A DNA stretch of 28,124 nt from Alphaproteobacteria bacterium UBA2903 (GCA_002349565.1 DEDN01000024.1:365-28488); one strand, 5' to 3'. Shown: positions 16,235-25,667, numbered from the stretch's first letter. Notes: generated from the letters alone by a model not told the origin. Numbers and translations are program-made.

Positions 16235-16254
16235 ATTATATAGAGGATGCCGAA

Positions 16255-16728
16255 ATGCAAAAAGTACCGATGACCAAAAAAGGCGCGGAACGCCTGCAAC
16301 AAGAATTGACCAACCTGAAAAGCGTCGAACGTCCCGCTATTATCGCGGCGATTGCGGAAGCGCGCGAACACGGCGATTTGTCCGAAAACGCCGAATATCA
16401 CGCCGCCCGCGAAAAACAAAGCTTTATCGAGGGGCGTATTCAAGAACTGGAATCCGCGATGTCCTGCGCGGACATTATCGATACGGCGGCGCTGTCGGGC
16501 GATACCGTTGTTTTCGGCGCGACCGTTTCCTTGATGGATGAAGACACCGAAGACGAACTGAAATACCAAATCGTCGGTCAATACGAAGCCGATTTGGAAC
16601 ACGGCCGCATTTCCGTATCCGCTCCGCTGGCGCGCGCGCTTATCGGAAAAGCCGTCGGCGATACGGCCGAACTGGCCTCGCCCAAGGGTAAAAAGTCCTA
16701 TGAAATTCTGGAAATCGAATACGTTTGA
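16255..16728 (+). CDS. greA: Transcription elongation factor GreA
   Basis: This 157-residue protein is the normal GreA length. The N-terminal coiled coil carries the acidic tip HGDLSENAEYHAAREKQ, with Asp41 and Glu44 placed to enter the RNA polymerase secondary channel. The C-terminal domain ends with the family signature SPLARALIGK-like SAPLARALIGKAVGD. GreA stimulates cleavage of backtracked transcripts. The ATG at 16255 follows AGAGGA at seven bases; an earlier in-frame start at 16216 lies within the leader hairpin. Its TGA shares one base with the ATG of the following MCE gene, so greA appears to be co-translated with the envelope block. Confidence 0.96.
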   Translation: MQKVPMTKKGAERLQQELTNLKSVERPAIIAAIAEAREHGDLSENAEYHAAREKQSFIEGRIQELESAMSCADIIDTAALSGDTVVFGATVSLMDEDTEDELKYQIVGQYEADLEHGRISVSAPLARALIGKAVGDTAELASPKGKKSYEILEIEYV

Positions 16729-17210
16729 TGGGCGGTAAAGCAAACAAAGATTTGATAGCGGGGACGGCGACTTTGCTGGGTGTCGCCCTGTTGTTCTGCG
16801 CCATCAGCTTCAAGCGCGACATCGGCAGACATTCGACGGCAAGCTATACGCTGTCCGCCCGCTTTAACCATACGGACGGGCTGAACACGGGTGCGCCCGT
16901 GCGGCTGGCGGGTATCGAAGTCGGCAAAATCACCGCTTTGACGCTGGACGGGGATTACGGCGTTACCGTGCGCTTTTCCCTGCTGAAAGCCGTGCAGCTG
17001 CCCGACGACAGCGGGATTTCCGTTCAATCGCAAAGTCTGCTGGGATCGAAATATCTGGAACTGACCCCCGGCGGGTCGGAAGATATGTTGGCGGACGGGG
17101 ATTTTCTGGACTTTACCGAAGATTCGCCCGACTTGGTCAATCTGCTGGACAAAGTGATTGCCGCCGCCAAAGCCAACCGCAAAAACAACAACTGCGCCAA
17201 AGGAAAATAA
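16728..17210 (+). CDS. MCE/MlaD-domain protein, first copy
   Basis: This 160-residue protein has one N-terminal membrane anchor (about residues 9-28, LIAGTATLLGVALLFCAISF), then a single MCE domain (about 40-130) with SARFNHTDGLNTGAPVRLAG and SLLGSKYLELTPGG. It ends in a short basic tail. MlaD-type proteins form periplasmic hexameric rings that carry phospholipid between the membranes, usually with MlaE permease and MlaF ATPase. Neither partner is in the window. The start codon overlaps the greA stop as TGATG. The next gene, a second MCE protein, begins directly after its stop. A role in outer-membrane lipid balance is inferred from the family. Confidence 0.87.
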   Translation: MGGKANKDLIAGTATLLGVALLFCAISFKRDIGRHSTASYTLSARFNHTDGLNTGAPVRLAGIEVGKITALTLDGDYGVTVRFSLLKAVQLPDDSGISVQSQSLLGSKYLELTPGGSEDMLADGDFLDFTEDSPDLVNLLDKVIAAAKANRKNNNCAKGK

Positions 17211-17663
17211 ATGAAAAAGAATCCGATTGAAACCGTGTTGGGAATACTGGTCGTTTTGGTCGCGGGGCTGTTTGTATACTATGCCGAACAGCGGTTGTCC
17301 GTGCGTCCTCAGCAGGGATACGCGCTGACGGCGACGTTTCTGAAGTCGGGCGGACTGGAAAGCGGCAACGACGTGCGCATCAACGGCATCAAAGTCGGAT
17401 CGGTTACGGGCATCGAACTGACCCCCGACTATACGGCGAAAGTCACCATTGACGTCAAAAAATCCGTCAAGCTGCCTTCCGACACGGTGGCGGCGATTGT
17501 TTCCGACGGGCTGATGGGCGGAATTTTCCTGCAGCTGGAGCCGGGGAAATCGGCTGAAGCTTTGAAAGACGGCGACGCGATACAGCGGACGCGCGACTTT
17601 AAATCGTTGGAAAATATGATTGGCGATATTATCTTTTCGGCAACGGGCAAAGAGGGCGAATAA
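17211..17663 (+). CDS. MCE/MlaD-domain protein, second copy
   Basis: This 150-residue protein has an N-terminal anchor (TVLGILVVLVAGLFVYYAEQ, about 8-27) and one MCE domain with TFLKSGGLESGNDVRINGIK and SDGLMGGIFLQLEPG. It is clearly related to the first copy but diverged, with low identity outside the glycine-rich positions. Its ATG directly follows the TAA of the first copy and AAAGGA provides the ribosome binding site. The pair could build mixed or separate rings. The second copy resembles the classic single MlaD found beside DUF2155 genes in alphaproteobacteria, so the first may be the added one. Confidence 0.88.
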   Translation: MKKNPIETVLGILVVLVAGLFVYYAEQRLSVRPQQGYALTATFLKSGGLESGNDVRINGIKVGSVTGIELTPDYTAKVTIDVKKSVKLPSDTVAAIVSDGLMGGIFLQLEPGKSAEALKDGDAIQRTRDFKSLENMIGDIIFSATGKEGE

Positions 17664-18392
17664 ATGAAAAAATCCGTTTTTTTAACAGGCTTGCTTGCGG
17701 CTTTTTCGGCTGTTTTTCCCGCCAAAGCCGAAGATGTGTCTTTGGAACAGGTGGTTTTGCGCGGATTGGACAAAGTGACGGGGCGCATCAGCACAATGAC
17801 CGTCAACGTCGGTGAAAAAGCGCGATTCGGCGCTCTGGACATTTATGTTCGCGTCTGTTTCGCTCATCCGCCCGAAGAAACGCCCGAAAACGCCGCGTAT
17901 CTGGACATTGTCGAAAACAAAACCGAAGGGCAGCTGAAACTGTTTTCGGGCTGGATGTTTTCGTCGTCGCCCGCTTTGTCCGCCATGGAACACCCCGTTT
18001 TCGACGTGTGGGTGCTTCGCTGTCAGGGCGAACAAGTTATGCCGCCCGTTCCCGAACCGCTGGTTTTGGAAAATCAAATCGAAGCCAAACCCGTCCAGCC
18101 CAAAGTCAAAATCATACTGGACGAATCCGAGGAAGACATCGAAAAACCCGTCAATCCCGAAGAAGCGGAGATACCGTCGGACGGCGTTGCCGATACGGAC
18201 GCGGAATCGGATGCTCCCGTTTTGATTCCTCTGCCCGAACCCGTCGAGGAAACGTCGGAATTCGTTGAGGACGTAAGCGCTGAACCCGTCGGGGAAACGT
18301 CGGAACCCGTTGAGGATGTAAACGCGGAACCTGTTGAGGAAACGTCGGAATCCTTTTCGACGGAAGAAACCGTTTCCGAACCGTTGGATTGA
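17664..18392 (+). CDS. Secreted DUF2155-domain protein with acidic repeat tail
   Basis: This 242-residue protein begins with a signal peptide (MKKSVFLTGLLAAFSAVFPAKA, likely cut after Ala22). The DUF2155 domain occupies about 25-125, with LRGLDKVTGRISTMTVNVGE and a cysteine pair C64/C119 that could form a disulphide. Residues about 130-242 are a low-complexity tail rich in Glu, Pro and Val with near repeats of EPVEETSE and VEDVNAEP. Most DUF2155 proteins end soon after the domain, so the tail is an addition. The gene follows the second MCE gene without gap, and this neighbourhood is common in alphaproteobacteria. It is probably periplasmic; function unknown. Confidence 0.82.
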   Translation: MKKSVFLTGLLAAFSAVFPAKAEDVSLEQVVLRGLDKVTGRISTMTVNVGEKARFGALDIYVRVCFAHPPEETPENAAYLDIVENKTEGQLKLFSGWMFSSSPALSAMEHPVFDVWVLRCQGEQVMPPVPEPLVLENQIEAKPVQPKVKIILDESEEDIEKPVNPEEAEIPSDGVADTDAESDAPVLIPLPEPVEETSEFVEDVSAEPVGETSEPVEDVNAEPVEETSESFSTEETVSEPLD

Positions 18393-18414
18393 TTTTCATT
18401 AAGGATGCTCGACA

Positions 18415-20025
18415 ATGAACACCCGCTTTAAATTCAAAATCGGCAGTCAAACGTTGATTTTGGTATCGACTTTGTACTTTACGTTCGGTTTGAACTGGGC
18501 GTTATGGCGGTATTTTTACGACAAAGTGTCGTTCGACAATCCGCTGTTTTGTCTTGCTTTGCCCATCTTGCTTTGTCTGCCGCTGTTTTTGTTTTTCAAT
18601 CTGGTCATCGTGCCGAAGCTGGCAAAGCCGCTACTAATCACGTTCTTGCTGTTGTCAAGCGCGACAAATCACCTGATGTACAATTTGGGTGTTTACATCG
18701 ACAAGGATATGATTCGCAACGCCGTTGAAACCAATGTGCGCGAAGCGTCCGATTTCTTTACGCTGACGGGGTTTTTATGGGTGCTTGCAACGGGCATCGC
18801 GCCGATAATTTTGCTGCTGATGACGAAAATCGAATTTTCGCCTGCGCGTCAAGAATTGAAAAAACGCCTGCTGTCCGTCGGGGCGGGGTTGGCTTTGGCG
18901 GGCGTGTCGGCGGCGTTGAGCTATAAAGATATTGTCGCCGTCGGACGCAACCACAAACCCGCGCGTAAAATCATCAACACGGTCAACTGTGTGTATTCGA
19001 CGTTCCGTTATGTGCAGAATCTGAAGCCGCGTCACTTTACGGTATTGGAGGAAAACATTCCCGCCGTTCGTCACCAAACGCCCCGCGTTTTGGTGCTGGT
19101 TATCGGCGAAACGGCGCGGGCGGCGAATTTTTCGCTGAACGGCTATGCGCGCAAAACAAATCCTTTGCTGGAAAAACAGGATATCGTTTATTACAAGGAT
19201 ACGGCGGCTTGCGGTACGGCGACGGCTGTTTCTTTGCCGTGTCTGTTTTCCCATTTGCCGCGCGGGCAATTTGACGCGGGGGATGCAAAATATACGGAAA
19301 ATCTGTCGGATTTCCTGCGTAAAGCGGGCTATGACCTGCTGTGGGTCGAAAACGACGACGGCTGCAAAGGCGTTTGTTCCCGAATCAAAACGCGCGACGT
19401 TGTGGAAGAAGGGCATCCCCGGTTTTGCTTTAAAAACTACTGCTGGGACGACGCGCTGCTGGCGGGATTGGAAAACGATTTGAACGCCGTTGAAAAAGAC
19501 ACCGTTATCGTTCTGCACACCATGGGAAGCCACGGTCCAGCGTATTACCTGCGTTATCCCGAACGGTTCAAGGCGTTTCAGCCGACATGCGACACGGCGG
19601 ACATTCAAAAATGCGCGCAGGACGCCATTGTCAACACTTACGACAACACAATTCTTTACACGGATTTCATCGTTTCAAGCGCGATTGACGTTTTGAAAAA
19701 ATTCCCGCAGTTCGAATCGGGGTTGATTTATGTGTCCGATCACGGCGAATCGTTGGGAGAAAACAACATTTACCTGCACGGATTCCCGTATGCGATTGCG
19801 CCCAAGGAACAAAAAAACGTTCCGATGCTGCTGTGGCTGAATCGGCTGTCCCGCGAACGGGTGTCGGATTATGCTTGTTTGAAACGGCAAGCGGCGGAAA
19901 ACGCATTTTCGCACGATTGGCTGTTTCATTCGGTTTTGGGATTTACGGACGTGAAATCGAAATTTTATGATGAAAAGCTGGATTTGTTCAAACCGTGCGC
20001 TTTGACGAAAGGGGACAAGAAATGA
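18415..20025 (+). CDS. eptA: EptA-family lipid A phosphoethanolamine transferase
   Basis: This 536-residue inner-membrane enzyme has about five membrane segments in residues 10-170 and a periplasmic sulfatase-like catalytic domain. Catalytic residues line up with EptA/MCR enzymes: metal ligand Glu232 in GETARAANF, nucleophile Thr270 in CGTATAVSLPC, His373 in GSHGP, and Asp442/His443 in SDHGES. Cys pairs such as C266/C276 and C317/C321 suit the family's disulphides. The reaction moves phosphoethanolamine from phosphatidylethanolamine to lipid A, which lowers surface charge and polymyxin binding, and releases diacylglycerol. The stop overlaps dgkA as ATGA. Composition matches the neighbours and no mobile element flanks it, so this looks like a resident chromosomal gene. 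Exact acceptor sugar cannot be told. Confidence 0.92.
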   Translation: MNTRFKFKIGSQTLILVSTLYFTFGLNWALWRYFYDKVSFDNPLFCLALPILLCLPLFLFFNLVIVPKLAKPLLITFLLLSSATNHLMYNLGVYIDKDMIRNAVETNVREASDFFTLTGFLWVLATGIAPIILLLMTKIEFSPARQELKKRLLSVGAGLALAGVSAALSYKDIVAVGRNHKPARKIINTVNCVYSTFRYVQNLKPRHFTVLEENIPAVRHQTPRVLVLVIGETARAANFSLNGYARKTNPLLEKQDIVYYKDTAACGTATAVSLPCLFSHLPRGQFDAGDAKYTENLSDFLRKAGYDLLWVENDDGCKGVCSRIKTRDVVEEGHPRFCFKNYCWDDALLAGLENDLNAVEKDTVIVLHTMGSHGPAYYLRYPERFKAFQPTCDTADIQKCAQDAIVNTYDNTILYTDFIVSSAIDVLKKFPQFESGLIYVSDHGESLGENNIYLHGFPYAIAPKEQKNVPMLLWLNRLSRERVSDYACLKRQAAENAFSHDWLFHSVLGFTDVKSKFYDEKLDLFKPCALTKGDKK

Positions 20026-20390
20026 AATCGCCTTATCACGGCTTGCGCCGCATTTTAAACGCGTTTGCATACTCCGCCGCCGGATTTGCCTCCGCCTTTA
20101 AAAGCGAAGCCGCTTTCCGTCAGGATTTGACGGTGTTTGCCATCGGAACGGGCGTTGCGCTGTATCTGCCGTTGTCGTTTATCGAACGGGTGTGCCTGAT
20201 TTCACCGCTGCTGCTGATTTTACTGATGGAGCTGGCAAACACCGCGATTGAAACCGTTGTCGATCGCATTTCGGACGATTACCATATCTTGAGCAAAAAA
20301 GCCAAAGACATCGGCAGTTTGCTGGTTTTAATCGCTTTCATCAACGCGATTTTGTGGTGGGCGGCGGTGTTATGTCCTCTGTTCATCTGA
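20022..20390 (+). CDS. dgkA: Diacylglycerol kinase DgkA
   Basis: This 122-residue protein has the small trimeric DgkA architecture: an amphipathic N-terminus, three membrane helices and the signature LMELANTAIETVVDRIS, which holds the catalytic and metal-binding glutamates. It phosphorylates diacylglycerol to phosphatidic acid in the inner membrane using ATP. The ATG at 20022, with GGGGA upstream, overlaps the eptA stop by 4 bases. This pairing makes sense because EptA produces diacylglycerol that DgkA returns to phospholipid synthesis. The tail overlaps the next kinase gene. Confidence 0.95.
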   Translation: MKSPYHGLRRILNAFAYSAAGFASAFKSEAAFRQDLTVFAIGTGVALYLPLSFIERVCLISPLLLILLMELANTAIETVVDRISDDYHILSKKAKDIGSLLVLIAFINAILWWAAVLCPLFI

Positions 20391-20836
20391 TTTGCGGGTT
20401 TATGGGAACGGGCAAAACGACGATTGCCCGCAGACTGGCGATACAGATGAACGCAGTACGGCTGACGCATAACGAATTCATGACCGATTTGTACGGTGCC
20501 GACATTCCCGAATCCGAATTCCAATCCAAATGGGACAAAGTGGACAAGCTGATTTGGAATCTGGCGGAACAAATCGTTTGCGCGGGCGGCAACGTCATTT
20601 TGGATTACGGTTTTTGGAGCCGCGAAAGCCGCCAAAAAGCCGTCGAGCGCGCCAAAATCTTTTGCGACAGCATTACGTTTCATCAGGTCGAATGCGACTT
20701 TGAAACCGCAAAAAAGCGTCTGCGCGAACGCGACGCGGGAAAATTGGACGAAGCGGCGTTCGACGCGCTGGCGCAAAAATACGAACCGATCGGCACGGAC
20801 GAACGGTTTGACGTGATTTATTACAGGAACGTTTAA
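20372..20836 (+). CDS. Small P-loop kinase-like ATP-binding protein
   Basis: This 154-residue protein starts MSSVHLICGFMGTGKTTIAR, a clear Walker A at about 9-17 at the very N-terminus. Later it has NVILDYGFWSRESRQ, typical of the AAA_33/zeta-toxin-like group of small kinases, and a lid-like segment CDFETAKKRLRERDAGKLDE. The substrate is unknown; a small metabolite or antibiotic kinase role is possible from fold alone. The ATG at 20372 lies inside the end of dgkA; a GTG at 20354 is an alternative start. Its stop codon interlocks with that of the convergent yrbL-like gene in TTAA. Confidence 0.78.
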   Translation: MSSVHLICGFMGTGKTTIARRLAIQMNAVRLTHNEFMTDLYGADIPESEFQSKWDKVDKLIWNLAEQIVCAGGNVILDYGFWSRESRQKAVERAKIFCDSITFHQVECDFETAKKRLRERDAGKLDEAAFDALAQKYEPIGTDERFDVIYYRNV

Positions 20837-21390
20837 CACTTCAATCCGCACAGGCGAAACAGCTTTTTCAGCCGCCGTTTCGTCAGTAGCCTTGCTAGCG
20901 GGGCGCAGATGTTTTCCAGTTTCAGAAAACACCAGCCTTTGTAGCGGCAAAAGCTTTTCATATCGATATATTTCAGCCGTTTTTTGCCGTTTGTGATTTG
21001 CACGACGAAATTGTTCGGATTAAAGTCGTAAAAAAACAAATCGTGCGCCATCAGATTATAAGCGAAAAAATCAAGCTGTTCCGCCAATTCCGAACAAATC
21101 CGACCGTTTTCTGAATAATGCCCCAGCGTTTTTGACAAAGATCCGTCGTCGTCGAAAAACGCATCGCATTCAAGCCCTTTGCCCAAATTTGTATCGACAA
21201 CGCGCGGCGCGTTTCGGGCGATAAAATCGTTTAAAACGGATTGGGCGGCGTAAAAAGCGCGAATTTCGCGGTCGAACGTGTCGGCTTCTTTGAAGCGGGA
21301 GGGAATTTTGACGACTTTTTTCGCTTCCGTAGGATGTTTGAAACAAAGTCTGGAAGAGCCTTTTCCCAAAAAATCCGTTAAAATCAACAT
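20833..21390 (-). CDS. YrbL-like protein (PhoP-regulated family, kinase-like fold)
   Basis: This 185-residue protein starts MLILTDFLGKGSSRLCFKHP and contains VKIPSRFKEADTFDREIRAF and HDLFFYDFNPNNFVVQ, which matches the YrbL family. The latter looks like a kinase catalytic loop. In E. coli, YrbL expression follows the PhoPQ and PmrAB systems, but its activity is unproven. I chose the ATG at 21390 because GGGGT lies upstream and a strong promoter sits at 21430-21459. A longer frame to 21459 would begin inside that promoter. It is divergent from a small XRE-type regulator, which may control it, and lies beside eptA, itself a typical PmrAB target in enterics. Confidence 0.82.
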   Translation of the reverse strand: MLILTDFLGKGSSRLCFKHPTEAKKVVKIPSRFKEADTFDREIRAFYAAQSVLNDFIARNAPRVVDTNLGKGLECDAFFDDDGSLSKTLGHYSENGRICSELAEQLDFFAYNLMAHDLFFYDFNPNNFVVQITNGKKRLKYIDMKSFCRYKGWCFLKLENICAPLARLLTKRRLKKLFRLCGLKC

Positions 21391-21425
21391 CTTTACCCCG
21401 AAAAAATCACAAAAGCCGCTTTTGG

Positions 21426-21459
21426 TGTAATTATAATTACATTTAAAGGAGCGTGTCAA
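21426..21459 (-). promoter_or_regulatory. yrbL promoter with 16-bp palindromic operator candidate
   Basis: On the minus strand a consensus -35 TTGACA (forward 21454-21459), an 18-base spacer and a consensus -10 TATAAT (forward 21430-21435) form a strong promoter. The -10 lies within a perfect 16-bp palindrome, TGTAATTATAATTACA, at 21426-21441. A dimeric protein bound there would block RNA polymerase. The divergent XRE-type gene starts 36 bases away. Confidence 0.7.
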
Positions 21460-21476
21460 CCGATAATCATTAAGGA

Positions 21477-21719
21477 ATGAACCGAGAAGATGCTGAAAAA
21501 TTATCGCAAAAGGTGGTTGAGCTTCTGGAACGAAAAAGAGTCGAGCGTCAAATCACCAAATTGCGCATTTCCAAAGAAACGGGGTTGAGCCGAACCGCCG
21601 TGACTTTGATTGTCAATCGGCAAAACAGCCCGACTTTGCGCACTTTGCTGATGCTGGCGGATTGTATCGGCGTTGATTTAAAAGAAGTATTGGATGAGGC
21701 TGAAAAAACATTAACGTGA
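21477..21719 (+). CDS. Small XRE-family helix-turn-helix regulator
   Basis: This 80-residue protein is almost all a Cro/CI-type helix-turn-helix domain: ISKETGLSRTAVTLIVNRQN provides helices 2 and 3, followed by LRTLLMLADCIGVDLKEVL. It probably binds DNA as a dimer. The ATG at 21477 has AAGGA touching it, which is too close for a normal Shine-Dalgarno, so translation may be weak, leaderless, or start at the GTG at 21513. It is divergent from yrbL and its start lies 36 bases from the palindrome, so it is the likely local regulator. It ends 3 bases from the convergent uvrB stop. Confidence 0.8.
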   Translation: MNREDAEKLSQKVVELLERKRVERQITKLRISKETGLSRTAVTLIVNRQNSPTLRTLLMLADCIGVDLKEVLDEAEKTLT

Positions 21720-21722
21720 TTG

Positions 21723-23762
<2,040 letters not shown>

Positions 23763-23790
23763 CAAATATGCCTTTCGTTTATAAAAGTCC

Positions 23791-23819
23791 TTTACGAATC
23801 GGGGGCGTTAAAGTATGCT
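23791..23819 (+). promoter_or_regulatory. Promoter of the aminotransferase gene
   Basis: TTTACG at 23791-23796, 17 bases and TATGCT at 23814-23819 form a plausible sigma-70 promoter, about 30 bases upstream of the start codon. Confidence 0.5.
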
Positions 23820-23849
23820 GTCGCCCGTCAATCCAACAGGAGGATTATT

Positions 23850-25052
23850 ATGAGCATTATCGCAAAACGTTTAAGCGCCGTCAAACCGTCACCGACCCTT
23901 GCCGTTACAACTAAGGCAAAAGAATTGAAAGCGCAAGGTGTCGATGTCGTCGATTTGGGTGTCGGCGAACCCGATTTCCCGACTCCGAAGCATATTTGCG
24001 ACGCGGCAAAGGCGGCTTTGGACAGGGGGGAAACCAAATATGTGCCCGTGGCGGGGACTTTGGCGTTCCGTCAGGCGATTTGCGGCAAGCTGAAACGCGA
24101 AAACAATCTGGACTACACGCCCGATGAAATCACCGTCAACTGCGGCGGCAAGGGAACGCTGTACAACCTGTTTATCGCCACCGTCGACGAAGGCGACGAG
24201 GTCGTCATTCCCGCGCCTTATTGGGTGTCGTATCCCGATATGGTGCGATTGGCGGGCGGCACGCCCGTGTTCGTTACGGGGTACGAGGAAAACGGGTTCA
24301 AAATCACGCCCGACGACCTTGAAAAAGCGATTACTCCGAAAACAAAGTGGTTTGTTTTAAACTCGCCGTCCAACCCGTCGGGCGCGGCGTATTCGCGCGA
24401 AGAACTGCGCGCTTTGGCGGACGTTTTGGCGCGTCATGAAAACGTGTGGATTGTCAGCGACGAAATCTATGAACACATTGTTTACGACGGATTCAAGTCT
24501 TACAGCATCGCCGCCGTTGCGCCCGAATTGAAAAACAGAACGCTGACCGTCAACGGATTGTCGAAATCGTTTTCGATGACGGGCTGGCGCGTGGGCTATG
24601 CCGCGGGTCCCGTCGAAGTCATCAAGGCAATGAACAAAGTGCAGTCTCAAAGCACGTCGCACGCCGTTTCGTTCTGCCAGTCCGCGGGTGTGGTCGCTTT
24701 GAATTCGCCGATGGATTTCTTGGCGGAACGCAACGCGACGTTCAAGGCGCGCCGCGATATGGTCGCCGCCAAGCTGAACGCCGTCAAAGGGATGTCCTGC
24801 CGCACGCCCGAAGGGGCTTTCTATCTGTATCCGTCGGTGGCAGGGTGCATCGGCAAAAAAACGCCCGACGGCAAAGTGATTGAAAACGATACGGATTTCG
24901 CGTCCGCTTTGCTGGAAGCCGAAGGCGTCGCCGTTGTGCCGGGGGTGGCTTTCGGATTGTCGCCGTACTTCCGTTTATCGTATGCGACTTCGACCGAAGC
25001 GTTGGAAAAAGCGTGCGAACGGATTAAGCGTTTTTGCGAATCCTTGTCATAA
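23850..25052 (+). CDS. Aspartate-type aminotransferase (class I, PLP-dependent)
   Basis: This 400-residue enzyme belongs to the I-gamma group of aspartate/prephenate-type aminotransferases. It opens MSIIAKRLSAVKPSPTLAVT and has VVDLGVGEPDFPTP. The PLP-contacting residues are Asn174 in NSPSNPSG, Asp204 in SDEIYE and Lys239 in NGLSKSFSMTGWR, which forms the Schiff base. It moves amino groups between aspartate and 2-oxoglutarate or a related pair; exact specificity (aspartate or prephenate) cannot be told. The ATG at 23850 is fixed by a perfect AGGAGG six bases upstream, whereas the frame stays open upstream to 23733 through the promoter. It stands alone with no obvious terminator after it. Confidence 0.95.
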   Translation: MSIIAKRLSAVKPSPTLAVTTKAKELKAQGVDVVDLGVGEPDFPTPKHICDAAKAALDRGETKYVPVAGTLAFRQAICGKLKRENNLDYTPDEITVNCGGKGTLYNLFIATVDEGDEVVIPAPYWVSYPDMVRLAGGTPVFVTGYEENGFKITPDDLEKAITPKTKWFVLNSPSNPSGAAYSREELRALADVLARHENVWIVSDEIYEHIVYDGFKSYSIAAVAPELKNRTLTVNGLSKSFSMTGWRVGYAAGPVEVIKAMNKVQSQSTSHAVSFCQSAGVVALNSPMDFLAERNATFKARRDMVAAKLNAVKGMSCRTPEGAFYLYPSVAGCIGKKTPDGKVIENDTDFASALLEAEGVAVVPGVAFGLSPYFRLSYATSTEALEKACERIKRFCESLS

Positions 25053-25057
25053 AACGG

Positions 25058-25086
25058 TTTATTCCTGCCGCCGAAAGGTGTATAGT
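25058..25086 (+). promoter_or_regulatory. Possible grxD promoter
   Basis: TTTATT at 25058-25063 and TATAGT at 25081-25086 are 17 bases apart; the -10 is good and the -35 weak. The leader of about 80 bases contains a short CGCCC/GGGCG hairpin near 25118-25134 of unknown meaning. Confidence 0.35.
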
Positions 25087-25174
25087 ATTAACGCTTGAAA
25101 AGACAAAGAAAGAGAGAACGCCCATAGGACGGGCGCGCATAAAAATCGATTCACTCTTTCAAAGGACAAGGTAA

Positions 25175-25456
25175 ATGACTGAAAATCCGATGGTTAATCG
25201 TATCAGGCAGGAAGTGAAAGCCAATCATTTGGTCGTTTTTATGAAAGGCACGCCCGCAAAACCGCGTTGCGGCTTTTCCAAAGCGGCGGCTGAAAAGTTG
25301 GCAAAGGCGGGAATCGCTTACAAAAGCGTCGACGTTCTGTCCGACCCCGCTTTGTTCGACGGACTGCGCCAAGTTACGCATTACACGCATTTTCCGCAGG
25401 TGTTTGTCGACGGACGCTTTGTCGGTTCGACCGAAAACCTTAAAGCTCTGGTTTAA
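25175..25456 (+). CDS. grxD: Monothiol CGFS glutaredoxin, short form
   Basis: This 93-residue protein carries VVFMKGTPAKPRCGFSKAAA, the CGFS active site of Grx4-type monothiol glutaredoxins. It also has the TxFPQVFVDGRFVG stretch, where the cis-proline helps bind glutathione. These proteins bind a 2Fe-2S cluster as a glutathione-ligated dimer and pass it to target proteins, often with BolA. Unusually it ends GSTENLKALV, so the normal GG[CS]D glutathione motif reads GSTE and the final helix of about 12 residues is missing. AAGG upstream supports the ATG at 25175. Its last 17 bases overlap the end of the convergent ribbon-helix-helix gene. The downstream codons do not resume a glutaredoxin sequence, so no frameshift is suspected. 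Confidence 0.88.
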   Translation: MTENPMVNRIRQEVKANHLVVFMKGTPAKPRCGFSKAAAEKLAKAGIAYKSVDVLSDPALFDGLRQVTHYTHFPQVFVDGRFVGSTENLKALV

Positions 25457-25667
25457 TCAGGCTGTTTAACACAAAAACGCGCAGGGCGGACGACAATCCC
25501 CCTGCGTGTTTCATATCAAGCGCGCGGTGCGCGTCGATTTCGGTAATCAAAGCCGCAACGGGCATATTCCTTTTCGCGGCGATTTTTTTCAGTTCCGTCA
25601 TGAATTCGGGTTCCAGCGATATGCTGGTGCGGTGCCCCGCGATTAAAACCGAATACTTTTGAATCAT
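25440..25667 (-). CDS. Ribbon-helix-helix domain protein
   Basis: This 75-residue protein has HRTSISLEPEFMTELKKIAA followed by PVAALITEIDAHRA, the strand-helix-helix order of ribbon-helix-helix DNA-binding proteins, and resembles the RHH_4 type common in alphaproteobacteria. It may bind DNA as a dimer; targets are unknown. The ATG overlaps the fumarase stop as ATGA, so it is translated from the same message as sspB and fumarase. Its 3' end overlaps grxD by 17 bases. Confidence 0.8.
   Translation of the reverse strand: MIQKYSVLIAGHRTSISLEPEFMTELKKIAAKRNMPVAALITEIDAHRALDMKHAGGLSSALRVFVLNSLIKPEL

Noticed and set aside
18415..20025. Mobile colistin-resistance (MCR-type) gene
   Set aside because: Key residues are shared with MCR, but the gene is overlapped with dgkA, matches neighbours in composition and has no insertion sequence or plasmid gene nearby.
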